Assembly: GCA_031411235.1 (NCBI GenBank)
Contig: JANOAR010000290.1
Span: 1 to 64,000, forward strand
Length of the DNA: 64,000 nt
Source of the DNA: JANOAR01 sp031411235
GTDB lineage: Bacteria > Verrucomicrobiota > Verrucomicrobiia > Verrucomicrobiales > Verrucomicrobiaceae
Direction: 5' to 3'
The notes under the pieces: generated by a model
Seen by the model: only the letters and a program-made list of their open reading frames with translations
Told to the model about the DNA's origin: nothing
Database searches by the model: none
Shown here: piece by piece, positions 42,783 to 51,273 of the stretch
Position numbering within the stretch: the stretch's first letter is position 1
Layout of the letters: each line of letters starts with the position of its first letter
Made by a program: the position numbers and the translations under genes

Positions 42783-43886
42783 ATGATGGGCGACATGAAA
42801 ACTGAACCTGCTCACCCGGCGAACGAGAAGCGCTACACCACTTTCGATGAACGGTACACTGCGATCTCATGCCGAGATCGCGATGCCGACGGGCAATTTT
42901 TTTATGCGGTAAAGACCACTGGAGTTTACTGCCGTCCGTCTTGTGCTGCCCGGCTGGCACGCCGCGAGAATGTGCAGTTTCATCCGACTTGCGAGGCTGC
43001 TGAATGTGCTGGGTTCCGCGCCTGCAAACGCTGCCAGCCGAATGGCGCGGCATTGACCGAGGAATACGCCGCCAAGATGGCGATAGCCTGCCGCGCCCTA
43101 GAGACAGAGGAAAAAGCACCCAGCCTAGATGAACTCGCGAAAGGGGTAGGCATGAGTCGATTTCATTTTCATCGTGTCTTCACCCAGATGGTGGGGATCA
43201 CGCCGAAAGCCTATGCCAAGGCCAAACAAGCTGAGCGAGTGCGCGTGGAGTTGCCAAAGCAGCCAAGCGTAACGGCTGCCATCTATGAAGCTGGTTACAA
43301 CTCGAACGGTCGCTTCTACGCAGAGTCTGCCGGAATGCTGGGGATGAAGCCGAAGCGGTTTCGTGCGGGTGGCAGCGGCGAGACTCTTCGGTTCGCTATC
43401 GGTGAATCCACGCTGGGCTCCATCCTTGTTGCCTCCTCAGCACGCGGCGTGTGCGCGATCTTGATGGGCAGTGAGCCCGAGGCACTCGTCCAAGATTTGC
43501 AGGATCGTTTTGCACAGGCACAGTTGATCGGCGGAGATCGCGAGTATGAGCGCACCGTCGCTCAAGTGGTTGGTTTTGTGCAAGCACCGCGCACCGGGCT
43601 GGACTTGCCCTTGGACATTCGCGGCACGGTTTTCCAACAACGCGTGTGGGAGGTTCTGGGCAAAATACCCTCGGGCAAAACGATGACCTACACCGAGGTG
43701 GCGAAGGCGATGGGAGCACCCAAGGCGGTGCGAGCTGTTGCAGGCGCTTGTGCGGCCAATGCACTCGCAGTGGCCATTCCTTGCCATCGCGTGGTGCGGA
43801 ATGATGGCAGCCTCTCCGGCTATCGCTGGGGTGTGGAGCGCAAGCGCACCCTCCTGAAAATGGAAGCTGCAGACGACCAGGGCTGA
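42783..43886 (+). CDS. ada: Bifunctional Ada DNA repair protein
   Basis: The 367-residue protein has the N-terminal Zn/Cys4 methylphosphotriester domain (FFYAVKTTGVYCRPSC, CKRC), an AraC-type helix-turn-helix (LDELAKGVGMSRFHFHRVFTQMVG), and the C-terminal methyltransferase with IPCHRVVRNDGSLSGYRWG. It removes methyl groups from DNA and acts as an activator of the adaptive response. The start could also be 42795. No alkB gene follows. Confidence 0.95.
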   Translation: MMGDMKTEPAHPANEKRYTTFDERYTAISCRDRDADGQFFYAVKTTGVYCRPSCAARLARRENVQFHPTCEAAECAGFRACKRCQPNGAALTEEYAAKMAIACRALETEEKAPSLDELAKGVGMSRFHFHRVFTQMVGITPKAYAKAKQAERVRVELPKQPSVTAAIYEAGYNSNGRFYAESAGMLGMKPKRFRAGGSGETLRFAIGESTLGSILVASSARGVCAILMGSEPEALVQDLQDRFAQAQLIGGDREYERTVAQVVGFVQAPRTGLDLPLDIRGTVFQQRVWEVLGKIPSGKTMTYTEVAKAMGAPKAVRAVAGACAANALAVAIPCHRVVRNDGSLSGYRWGVERKRTLLKMEAADDQG

Positions 43887-44405
43887 TCATCCTTCAACGG
43901 GCGGCGCTGGCTTCTCCGGGGCTCCATCGCTCAGCGACATGGAGGAATACTCATCAAGGATTTTTACCGTCTGAGCCAGGGAGGCGACACCCAAGGGCAT
44001 CACTTCCTCCAGGTGGTGGCGGAGGCTATCGAGCTTCTTGGCCAGAGGCTCGGCACCACGATCAAAATCGCGGCTCCAGAGCTTCACGAGGCGCAGTTTT
44101 TCCTCGGCTTCCTCCATGGCTTTCTTGGCCTTGCGGACGTTGTTTTGCTGCACGCTGGGGGTGTCGATGAAATCGGACATGCGAGCCGTCATCAACTCAG
44201 CTTGAGCTTGATCCAGCAGAGTGCGCCGCCGCTTGAACTGGGCCTCCCAGTACACGCGGCGATCATTCTGAATCCACTGCCGCGTGCGGCGGAGTTCGTC
44301 GCTGGCCTCATCCACACTTCTGCGGGCTTTGCCGATGAATACAATCATGCTGGCGCGGAAGGACTCCAGCGCATCGACAGAACGAACGGCGGCGTGGTCA
44401 GCCAT
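43887..44405 (-). CDS. Coiled-coil protein next to a WXG100-like gene
   Basis: The 172-residue protein is all helical with charged heptads (RSVDEASDELRRTRQWIQ, KAKKAMEEAEEKLRLVKLW). It follows the WXG100-like gene by 11 bases. In type VII-like systems of Planctomycetes/Verrucomicrobia such pairs are seen as substrate or chaperone partners, so this may be one; no ATPase or secretion gene is in view. Its stop directly abuts the end of ada. Confidence 0.6.
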   Translation of the reverse strand: MADHAAVRSVDALESFRASMIVFIGKARRSVDEASDELRRTRQWIQNDRRVYWEAQFKRRRTLLDQAQAELMTARMSDFIDTPSVQQNNVRKAKKAMEEAEEKLRLVKLWSRDFDRGAEPLAKKLDSLRHHLEEVMPLGVASLAQTVKILDEYSSMSLSDGAPEKPAPPVEG

Positions 44406-44416
44406 AATATGGTGCT

Positions 44417-44689
44417 TTAACGTTGATCCAAGTAGCTCTCGATGCGGGCGGCTTTGCGCAGCAGGAAGGGCGTGTGAAGCTCCGAGACTTCGGTGAATTT
44501 TTTGAGCACTTTCATGGTGGAAAGGAACTCTTCGGCGAATTTTTCATGCTCCTGGTCTTGCCAGGATGCGCTGAGCGCACTGAAGCGCGAGGACAAGGCC
44601 GAGGCGCGAACCTGTACTTCGTCGTTGAAGCGCTTCAACTCCTTGGCGAAGCGGCGCACCTCCTCGGGATCCATGATTGCTTGTGCCAT
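44417..44689 (-). CDS. WXG100-like small helical protein
   Basis: The 90 residues form two helices around a SWQDQ turn at Trp43 (SRFSALSASWQDQEHEKFAEEFL), the place of the WxG motif in WXG100/ESAT-6 proteins; length and layout also fit. Gly is replaced by Asp. It may be secreted by a type VII-like machine or act as an antigen-like dimer with the neighbour. No other secretion component is in the window. Confidence 0.65.
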   Translation of the reverse strand: MAQAIMDPEEVRRFAKELKRFNDEVQVRASALSSRFSALSASWQDQEHEKFAEEFLSTMKVLKKFTEVSELHTPFLLRKAARIESYLDQR

Positions 44690-44778
44690 ATAGGTAAGTG
44701 GGTGGAGTTCGCTGAGAGTTGAAAGCTATTTGTTGAGAGAGCTGAGGGTCTGAAATGAAACCCTCAACTTCTTCCCGG

Positions 44779-45669
44779 TTACATGGCAAAGATTTTATCC
44801 ATGCGCTCGGTCAGTTTGCTCAGTCCGTTGGGATTGATGCCGCCGCGCTGCTCGCTGATGGCCCAGCCTTCGTAGCCTGCCTCGTCGAGCGCTTTCATGA
44901 TGGCAGGCCAGTTGTTGCTGCCTTCAGTGAGATCCACATCGAAGCCTTTGTTCATGCCTTCATTCTTCATCTTCTCCACGCTGTATTCCTTCACATGGAT
45001 GCGGTTGATGCGCTTGCCGAGCACCTTGATCCATTGCTCGGGCCAGCCAAAGCGCAGCACATTACCGATGTCAAAATGCCAGCCGACGATGGGGTCGCCG
45101 ATCTCGTCGAGGAAGCGCACGGCCTCCAGCGGACTGAGGATGAAGTTGTTCCAGACGTTCTCGATGGAGATGCGCACATCCAGTTCCTTGGCCAGTGGCA
45201 CGGCCTTCTTGATCTGTGCAATGGAGCGCTCCCAGGCTTGGTCATAGGCGACCTCTTCATTCACCACGCCAGGAACCACGAGGATGGAACCTGCGCCGTA
45301 GGCCTTGGCATCGCGCAGGGTCGTCAGCACGCCTTGCAGCCCTTCCTCGCGAATTTTTTCATCGGGATGGGTGAGCGTTTGCTTCCAGTGGGTGTGGCAG
45401 CAGACGCTGGCGGCAAGCAGTCCCGTGGCTCCGAGCGCGTCGAGCACTTCTTGCTGATTCATCCCGCCACTGGGCTCCACACCCTCATAACCTGCGGCTT
45501 TGGCGGCTTGGTATTTTTCCAGCAGCGTGCCTTTAATACTGAGCGTGCCGCCCATGATGGCCTTTCTAAGTTTGCGCTTGGGCTTTACCTCCTGGGCGAG
45601 TGAGAGGGGGGCGAGGCTGGCGAGAGCAGCGGCGGCGCTGGCTTGGAGGAGGTGACGACGGGTGGGCAT
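44779..45669 (-). CDS. Tat-exported sugar phosphate isomerase/epimerase-like protein
   Basis: The 296-residue protein has a twin-Arg-like signal (MPTRRHLLQASAAAALASL) and a TIM-barrel AP-endonuclease-2 fold: AAGYEGVEPSGG, VCCHTHWKQTLTHPDE, ISIENVWNNF, GWHFDIGNVLRFGWPEQWI and EGWAISEQRGG. The metal ligands Glu, Asp, His are visible. Such proteins are numerous in Verrucomicrobia and act on sugars; substrate unknown. Confidence 0.85.
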   Translation of the reverse strand: MPTRRHLLQASAAAALASLAPLSLAQEVKPKRKLRKAIMGGTLSIKGTLLEKYQAAKAAGYEGVEPSGGMNQQEVLDALGATGLLAASVCCHTHWKQTLTHPDEKIREEGLQGVLTTLRDAKAYGAGSILVVPGVVNEEVAYDQAWERSIAQIKKAVPLAKELDVRISIENVWNNFILSPLEAVRFLDEIGDPIVGWHFDIGNVLRFGWPEQWIKVLGKRINRIHVKEYSVEKMKNEGMNKGFDVDLTEGSNNWPAIMKALDEAGYEGWAISEQRGGINPNGLSKLTERMDKIFAM

Positions 45670-45813
45670 GGCAGGGGTGAATTACCCGCCGAGGGTGGCA
45701 AATCTGTCGCACTGTGTCGATGGCGAAGTGAGGGCTTCCACAGGCCGCGATAGACACTCACCTGTCCAATTCCCGTTTGCACCCCCTAGCACTCTCTCTA
45801 ACCTCGCCAGACT

Positions 45814-46725
45814 ATGGCAAAGAATGTATTGGGCAGAGGAATCGGAGCATTGATCAGCACTCCGGGAAGCATGAGTGGTGTGGCTAAGCCGCCAGCGCTT
45901 TCGCAACCTGCGCCCGGTGATGTCGTGCGCCGTGTGGCCTTGGATCAAGTGGTTCCCAGCCCCTTGCAGCCGCGAAAAGAATTTGCCCCTGAGCAGCTCG
46001 GTGAGTTGATGGAGTCCATCCGCCAGCACGGGGTCATCCAGCCGCTGATTGTTCGCCAAGTTAAAGGCAAGCTGGAACTCATCGCAGGTGAGCGCCGCTG
46101 GCGTGCCTCGAAGGAGTTGGGCTTGGCCGAGGTGCCCGTGATTGTCCGCGAGGCTTCAGATCGCGATGTGCTGGAGATGGCTCTCATCGAGAACTTGCAG
46201 CGCGAAAATCTGAATGCACTGGAAGAGGCCAGCGCCTACCAGCGGCTGTCGAAGGACTTCGCCATGCGGCAGGAAGACATCGCCCAGCGTGTGGGGAAAA
46301 ATCGCGCCACCGTGGCGAACTCGATGCGCCTGCTCGATCTGCCCAGCAGTGTGCAATCCCTGCTCCTCGGTGGCCAGATCAGCACGGGCCATGCGAAGGT
46401 CTTGCTCAGCCTCAAAAATAGCAATGACCAAGAAGCGGCGGCTCACGAGATCGTGCGCAAAGGCCTCACCGTTCGTGCCGCTGAAAAGCTTACCTCACAG
46501 ATCTCGGCACCGCCTCAAAAACTCGTCCCTGGTGTGCCGCTGAAGCCCGATGTTCAACTGGCTGTGCGCTCGGTGGAGCAACGGCTCACACGGCATTTTT
46601 CAACCAATGTCTCGGTGAACCACGCCGAGAAAAAGGGCCGCATCGAGATCGACTACTACGGTACCGAAGACCTCAATAGGCTGCTCGCTCTGATGCAGAT
46701 CGAAGAGGAGAACTTCGCAGGGTAG
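45814..46725 (+). CDS. parB: Chromosome partitioning protein ParB
   Basis: The 303-residue protein holds the ParB/Srx CTPase domain (VVPSPLQPRKEF, LIAGERRWRASKELGLAEVPVIV), ENLQRENLNALEEA, and the helix-turn-helix (QEDIAQRVGKNRATVANSMRLLDLP). The tail after residue 235 is the dimerisation part. It loads onto parS sites and positions the origin region. No parA is adjacent in the window. Confidence 0.9.
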   Translation: MAKNVLGRGIGALISTPGSMSGVAKPPALSQPAPGDVVRRVALDQVVPSPLQPRKEFAPEQLGELMESIRQHGVIQPLIVRQVKGKLELIAGERRWRASKELGLAEVPVIVREASDRDVLEMALIENLQRENLNALEEASAYQRLSKDFAMRQEDIAQRVGKNRATVANSMRLLDLPSSVQSLLLGGQISTGHAKVLLSLKNSNDQEAAAHEIVRKGLTVRAAEKLTSQISAPPQKLVPGVPLKPDVQLAVRSVEQRLTRHFSTNVSVNHAEKKGRIEIDYYGTEDLNRLLALMQIEEENFAG

Positions 46726-46742
46726 GGGGAAGAGCAAGCTCT

Positions 46743-49301
46743 TTACGCCCCATCGGCCACCACTGGCCCCAGCGCGATCAGCACCAGCGTGGGTTTGCCC
46801 TCCTCCTTCGCCAGCGCGAGATCGACGCTGAACTCGGCTTGCCAGTCATTCAAGCCCTCGGGATCGACGAGCACCTGACACACGCGCCACGTCAGCTTGT
46901 CTTCAGAAACCTCGATGTAAGTGTGCCTGCCGTTGCGCGCTTCATTGTCCAGGCACAGCCGCTCGTGGTCATCATAATAAGGCTCCAGCGCATCGGCCAG
47001 GGTGTCCGCCGTCCACAGCACCGAGCGCGGTCCCAGCCCGCTCAAAGCCGCCGCGTAGTTCCCCGCGACCAGACTGCGGATAAACCGGAAGACTTCGGTG
47101 CGGATGAGTGCGGTGAATTCGCGCTTGTTCTTGGTGATGTCGGCGGGCTCGGTATTGGCGACTTCTTCGCCGTCGTCGCGTGGCTTCCAGTTGGGATCGC
47201 GCATCTTTTCCCACTCATCGAGCAGGCTGCTGTCGGTGCCGCGCAGCACGCCTGCAAGCCAGGCTTCCATTTCCTGCACGGGCTCCGTTTTGAAGCTATC
47301 GGGCACGGTCTGCGCGAGCACTTTATGCACGCCCGAGAGATGCCGCAGCAGCCCGCCTTCGGCGCGATGCAAGTCGTAGTCGTTGATGTAGTCGGCGAAG
47401 GTTCGGTAGTTCTCGAACATCTCGCGCGCGATGCTCTTGGGCTTGATGTTTTCCTTGCCTACCCAGGGATGCGCGTCGGAAAAAGCATTGAAGGTGTTGT
47501 AGATGAACTCGCGGCACGGCTTCGGATATTCCAGCTCATCGAGCTTGGCGATGCGCTCCTCATACGGAATGTCATCCGCCTTCATTTGCAGCATCGCCTC
47601 GTCCTTCACCTTGCTCAATTGACGGCGCAGGATGAGGTCGGGATTCTCTATGATGCTCTCGCATAACGTCAGCACATCGGGCGCATACGAGGGCGATGCC
47701 GGGTCGATAAGTGCGAGCGTGTCGATGAGGTAAAGCGACAGCGTGTAGTTCAGTGAGAAGTCGTCTTGCAGTGCCACATTCACCCGCAGCTTGGTGCCAT
47801 CACTGGGCCGCTCGGCCTTCGGGATGATCTCGATAATCGTGCGATCCACCAGGGCGCGAAAGAGCTGCCACGCATGCTTGCGATGTGCCTTCTTCAACGA
47901 GGGCGAGTCATGCGAATCCGCGATCAGCCGCTGCATCGCCGCGCAGCCATCGCCTTTGCGGCTGAGCACTTGCAGCAGCATCCCATGCGACACTTGGAAG
48001 CGCGACACCAGCGGCTCGGGCGCAGCGGCTTGCAGCTTTTTAAAGGTGTCCTCGCTCCAGCCGACGAAGCCCTCGGGCGGCTTCTTTTTCACCATCTTCC
48101 GCGCCTTCTTCGGATCAGCCGCAGCCTTCGCATCCATCTTCGCATTCTCGATGATGTGCTCAGGTGCCTGGGCTACGACGAAGCCGATGTCATCATAACC
48201 ACGACGTCCCGCACGGCCTGTGATCTGATGGAAATCACGCGCTGTGAGTGTCGCAACCTTCTGCCCGCCATACTTGCTCAGCTTGGTCAGCAGCACGCAG
48301 CGGATCGGCACATTGACACCCACGCCCAGCGTGTCCGTGCCACAGATGACCTTCAGCAAACCACGCTGGGCGAGCTGCTCGACGAGCATTCGATACTTCG
48401 GCAGCAGCCCGGCGTGATGCACGCCGACGCCGTGGCTGAGGTAGCGCTTCACCTCCTTGCCATACGGACTGGTGAACTTGGTGCCCACCATGAAGTCTTT
48501 AATGGATGCCTTCTCCGCCGCTGAGCAGAAGTTGATGCTCATCAAATCCTGCGCCGCTTGCGAGGCATCATTCTGGGTGAAGTGGACGAGATACACGGGC
48601 GTCTTGCGCGCCTCGACCAGCTCTTGCAGTGTCACATCGGTGGCGGTTTCCACATAGCTGAACTCCAGCGGTACAGGCCGCTCGGTCGATGAAACGATGG
48701 TTGTCTGCGCGCTCGTCAGCTTGGTCAGCTCGCCTTTAAAAAACTCCGTGGAGCCCATCGTCGCCGACATCAGCAGGAACCTCGAGCGGCTCATCGCTAG
48801 CAGCGGCACCTGCCATGCCACGCCTCGCTCGTGATCCGAGTAATAATGAAACTCGTCCATGATGACTTGGCTAAATGGTGCCTCCTCACCATCGCGCAGC
48901 GCCGCATTGGCCAGGATTTCCGCCGTGCAGCAGAGGATCGGCGCATCGCGGTTCACCGTGGCATCGCCCGTGGCCATGCCGACATTGTCGGGGCCGAATT
49001 CGCGACACAGCGCGAGGAATTTTTCATTCACCAGCGCCTTGATCGGGCAGGTGTAAACCGAGCGTTGCCCGCGTGCCAGCGAGCGGAAATGCATCGCCGT
49101 GGCGACCAGAGATTTGCCCGAACCTGTGGGCGTGTTGAGGATGACGTTCTTGTCCTCAAACAGCTCCAGGATAGCCTCCTCCTGCGCCGGGTACAGCTCC
49201 AGCTTCTTGAAGGCGGTGTAGTCGAGGAAGCGCTCTAGCAGCTCATCATTGGAGCACGAAGTCGAGGCAGGCAGGCGGCTGAGCAGGGGATGGTCGGACA
49301 T
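46743..49301 (-). CDS. DEAD/DEAH-box RNA helicase with DUF3516
   Basis: The 852-residue protein (start at 49301, MSDHPLLSRL) has ILNTPTGSGKSLVA (Walker A), MDEFHYYSD (motif II), LLMSATMGSTEF (motif III), a second RecA domain with the end QITGRAGRRGYDDIG (motif VI), and a long C-terminal DUF3516-type region. It resembles Ski2/Mtr4-like helicases; likely acts on structured RNA with ATP. A longer start at 49355 is possible but its residues look like noncoding leader. Confidence 0.9.
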   Translation of the reverse strand: MSDHPLLSRLPASTSCSNDELLERFLDYTAFKKLELYPAQEEAILELFEDKNVILNTPTGSGKSLVATAMHFRSLARGQRSVYTCPIKALVNEKFLALCREFGPDNVGMATGDATVNRDAPILCCTAEILANAALRDGEEAPFSQVIMDEFHYYSDHERGVAWQVPLLAMSRSRFLLMSATMGSTEFFKGELTKLTSAQTTIVSSTERPVPLEFSYVETATDVTLQELVEARKTPVYLVHFTQNDASQAAQDLMSINFCSAAEKASIKDFMVGTKFTSPYGKEVKRYLSHGVGVHHAGLLPKYRMLVEQLAQRGLLKVICGTDTLGVGVNVPIRCVLLTKLSKYGGQKVATLTARDFHQITGRAGRRGYDDIGFVVAQAPEHIIENAKMDAKAAADPKKARKMVKKKPPEGFVGWSEDTFKKLQAAAPEPLVSRFQVSHGMLLQVLSRKGDGCAAMQRLIADSHDSPSLKKAHRKHAWQLFRALVDRTIIEIIPKAERPSDGTKLRVNVALQDDFSLNYTLSLYLIDTLALIDPASPSYAPDVLTLCESIIENPDLILRRQLSKVKDEAMLQMKADDIPYEERIAKLDELEYPKPCREFIYNTFNAFSDAHPWVGKENIKPKSIAREMFENYRTFADYINDYDLHRAEGGLLRHLSGVHKVLAQTVPDSFKTEPVQEMEAWLAGVLRGTDSSLLDEWEKMRDPNWKPRDDGEEVANTEPADITKNKREFTALIRTEVFRFIRSLVAGNYAAALSGLGPRSVLWTADTLADALEPYYDDHERLCLDNEARNGRHTYIEVSEDKLTWRVCQVLVDPEGLNDWQAEFSVDLALAKEEGKPTLVLIALGPVVADGA

Positions 49302-49372
49302 TGAGAGTGCTCCCACCATCGCGAGAATGAAGCCCTGCGCCAAGCGATGAAACACACGACAGAGCTAGCGCC

Positions 49373-50035
49373 TCACGCTGTGCGGCAGCAGCCGGGCTCG
49401 CGCACGCCACAGCAAGCGAGCACTGCCAGCAAGGCTCCGAAAGTAGGAGCGCAAAGGTAGATCCAAAGATGCTGCCACTGACCACTGACAAGGGCGGGGG
49501 CAAGTGAACGCGCGGGATTCATGGAGGCACCCGAGACAGGGCCTGCGAACATGGCTTCGAGTGCGATCATGCCACCAATGACGATGGCGGCGGTGATGCC
49601 TTTTTCTTTGGCTCCCGTGGATACACTGAGCACCAGCAGCATGAGGAGAAAGCTGAGGACGACCTCCATGATAAAGCTCTGCAACTCGCTGCCTGCGGGC
49701 TGAGTAATGCCAAGGCATCGGTTCTCGGGATACATCAGTTTGAGCAAGACACTGGCGATCACCGCACCGCTGATCTGGGCGGCGAGGTAGGCGGGCACGC
49801 GCTGCCACTCGAAGCGGCGTGCGGCAGCGAAGCCTAGCGTGACGGCTGGATTAAAATGCGCCCCGCTGACATCGCCGAAACAGGCGATCATGGTCATGAC
49901 AATCAGGCCAAAGGTGAGCGCAATACCGATATGGCCAATCGTACCACCGCTGGCTTGATTGACGATGATGGCACCCGTGCCTGCAAAGACGATAGCGAAG
50001 GTGCCGATGGCTTCTGCGAGGAGGGATTTTCTCAT
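49373..50035 (-). CDS. Aquaporin-family channel
   Basis: The 220 residues give six helices and the two NPA boxes: SGAHFNPAVTLGFAAA and SGASMNPARSLAPAL. Start MRKSLLAEAIGTFAIVFAGTG is classical. The end is Cys-rich (LACCGVREPGCC), which is unusual. Bacterial MIP channels pass water or glycerol; the presence of Arg after NPA in the second box is standard. It lies 71 bases after the helicase gene on the same strand. Confidence 0.9.
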   Translation of the reverse strand: MRKSLLAEAIGTFAIVFAGTGAIIVNQASGGTIGHIGIALTFGLIVMTMIACFGDVSGAHFNPAVTLGFAAARRFEWQRVPAYLAAQISGAVIASVLLKLMYPENRCLGITQPAGSELQSFIMEVVLSFLLMLLVLSVSTGAKEKGITAAIVIGGMIALEAMFAGPVSGASMNPARSLAPALVSGQWQHLWIYLCAPTFGALLAVLACCGVREPGCCRTA

Positions 50036-50110
50036 GGGCGTGCCTGTGCCACGGGTAGAGGTGAGGTGTCAACTGGAACGCCATACTCTTGTGCAACAGT
50101 TGCGTTGGAT

Positions 50111-51217
50111 TCAGGAAACTCGCCGCGTCTTTTCCGCCCGCAGTTGCCCGCAGCCTGCTGCCACATCAATGCCGCGCCGCTGTCGAATCGTGCAGGGATA
50201 GCCCGCTTGTTGCAGCACGGCCTGGAAGGTATCGGCAGCCAAGCCATCACTCGGTGTGCCCTCGTAGCCAGCCGTTGGATTTAGCGGGATGAGATTTACA
50301 TGGGCATCCACGCCATCAAGCAAGGCGGCGACTTGGGCCGCGATCTCGGGCGAGTCATTGCGACCTGCGATGAGTGTCCACTCGATAAATATTTTGCGTT
50401 CAGTACGCTCGCAGTACGTGCGGCAGGCCGACATCAGCTCGGCTAAAGACCAGCGCTTATTGGCTGGCATGATAGCGCTGCGCTCTGCCTCGGTGGCCGC
50501 GTGTAGGCTCACGGCGAGGTGGTAAGGCCGCCGCTCCTCGGCCATGCGCAGGATGCCTGGCACGACGCCCACCGTGCTTATGGAGATGCGGCTTGGGCCG
50601 ATATTGCTGCCGCGTGTGTCGGTGATGATGTCCAGCGCACGCATCACGGCGTCGTAGTTGTGCAAGGGCTCGCCCATGCCCATGAGCACGAGATTGCGCA
50701 GCCCCTCGTGACCCGCCTCGCGCACCACACGCTGGGCGTGGAGCACCTGCGCTACGATCTCGCCCACACGCAGATGCCGCACGAAACCCATCTGCCCCGT
50801 CGCGCAGAACACGCAACCCATCGCGCAGCCTGCCTGAGTGCTCAGGCAAGCGGTGTGTCGCCCGGTGTAGCTCATCACCACAGTCTCAATGGTTTGCCCA
50901 TCACCGAGGCTCAGCAGCAGCTTGCGCGTGAGGCCGTCGCTGCTCGGGATGTCGGCGCTGACGCTGGGCAGATCGAGGGAGTAGGCACCCGCTTCGCCCA
51001 AGCCAGCCGCGAGCCAGCGTTGCAGGGGTGGTGGAAAATCAGTGCGCGTCGTGGGGTCGGTCTCAGCGAGACGATGCAGCGAGCCCCAGAGCTTCTTGGT
51101 ATGCACGGCAGGCAGACCACCGCGCACGACCTCGCGCTCCAGTTCAGCAAAGGAAAGATCGTGCAGCGACTGCCGCACAGGCGATGAAGGGGAGGATGAA
51201 AGAAGCTCGGAAACCAC
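50111..51217 (-). CDS. rlmN: 23S rRNA/tRNA adenine C2-methyltransferase
   Basis: The 368-residue protein shows RlmN features: SFAELEREVVRGGLPAVHTKKLW, TACLSTQAGCAMGCVFCATGQMGF (radical SAM CxxxCxxC), GMGEPLHNYDAVMRAL, and the C-terminal AGYPCTIRQRRGIDVAAGCGQLR with conserved Cys. It methylates A2503 of 23S rRNA and A37 of tRNA. It stands alone with its own likely promoter. Confidence 0.95.
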   Translation of the reverse strand: MVSELLSSSPSSPVRQSLHDLSFAELEREVVRGGLPAVHTKKLWGSLHRLAETDPTTRTDFPPPLQRWLAAGLGEAGAYSLDLPSVSADIPSSDGLTRKLLLSLGDGQTIETVVMSYTGRHTACLSTQAGCAMGCVFCATGQMGFVRHLRVGEIVAQVLHAQRVVREAGHEGLRNLVLMGMGEPLHNYDAVMRALDIITDTRGSNIGPSRISISTVGVVPGILRMAEERRPYHLAVSLHAATEAERSAIMPANKRWSLAELMSACRTYCERTERKIFIEWTLIAGRNDSPEIAAQVAALLDGVDAHVNLIPLNPTAGYEGTPSDGLAADTFQAVLQQAGYPCTIRQRRGIDVAAGCGQLRAEKTRRVS

Positions 51218-51273
51218 GCCGGACTAGAAGCACAAAAAAGGCGTGTTGGCGAATGTGTGATGCTTCAAAGGCC

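Noticed and set aside
49302..49355. Longer N-terminus of the helicase
   Set aside because: The extra 18 residues (MFHRLAQGFILAMV...) do not fit the family start; the Met at 49301 precedes the conserved part.
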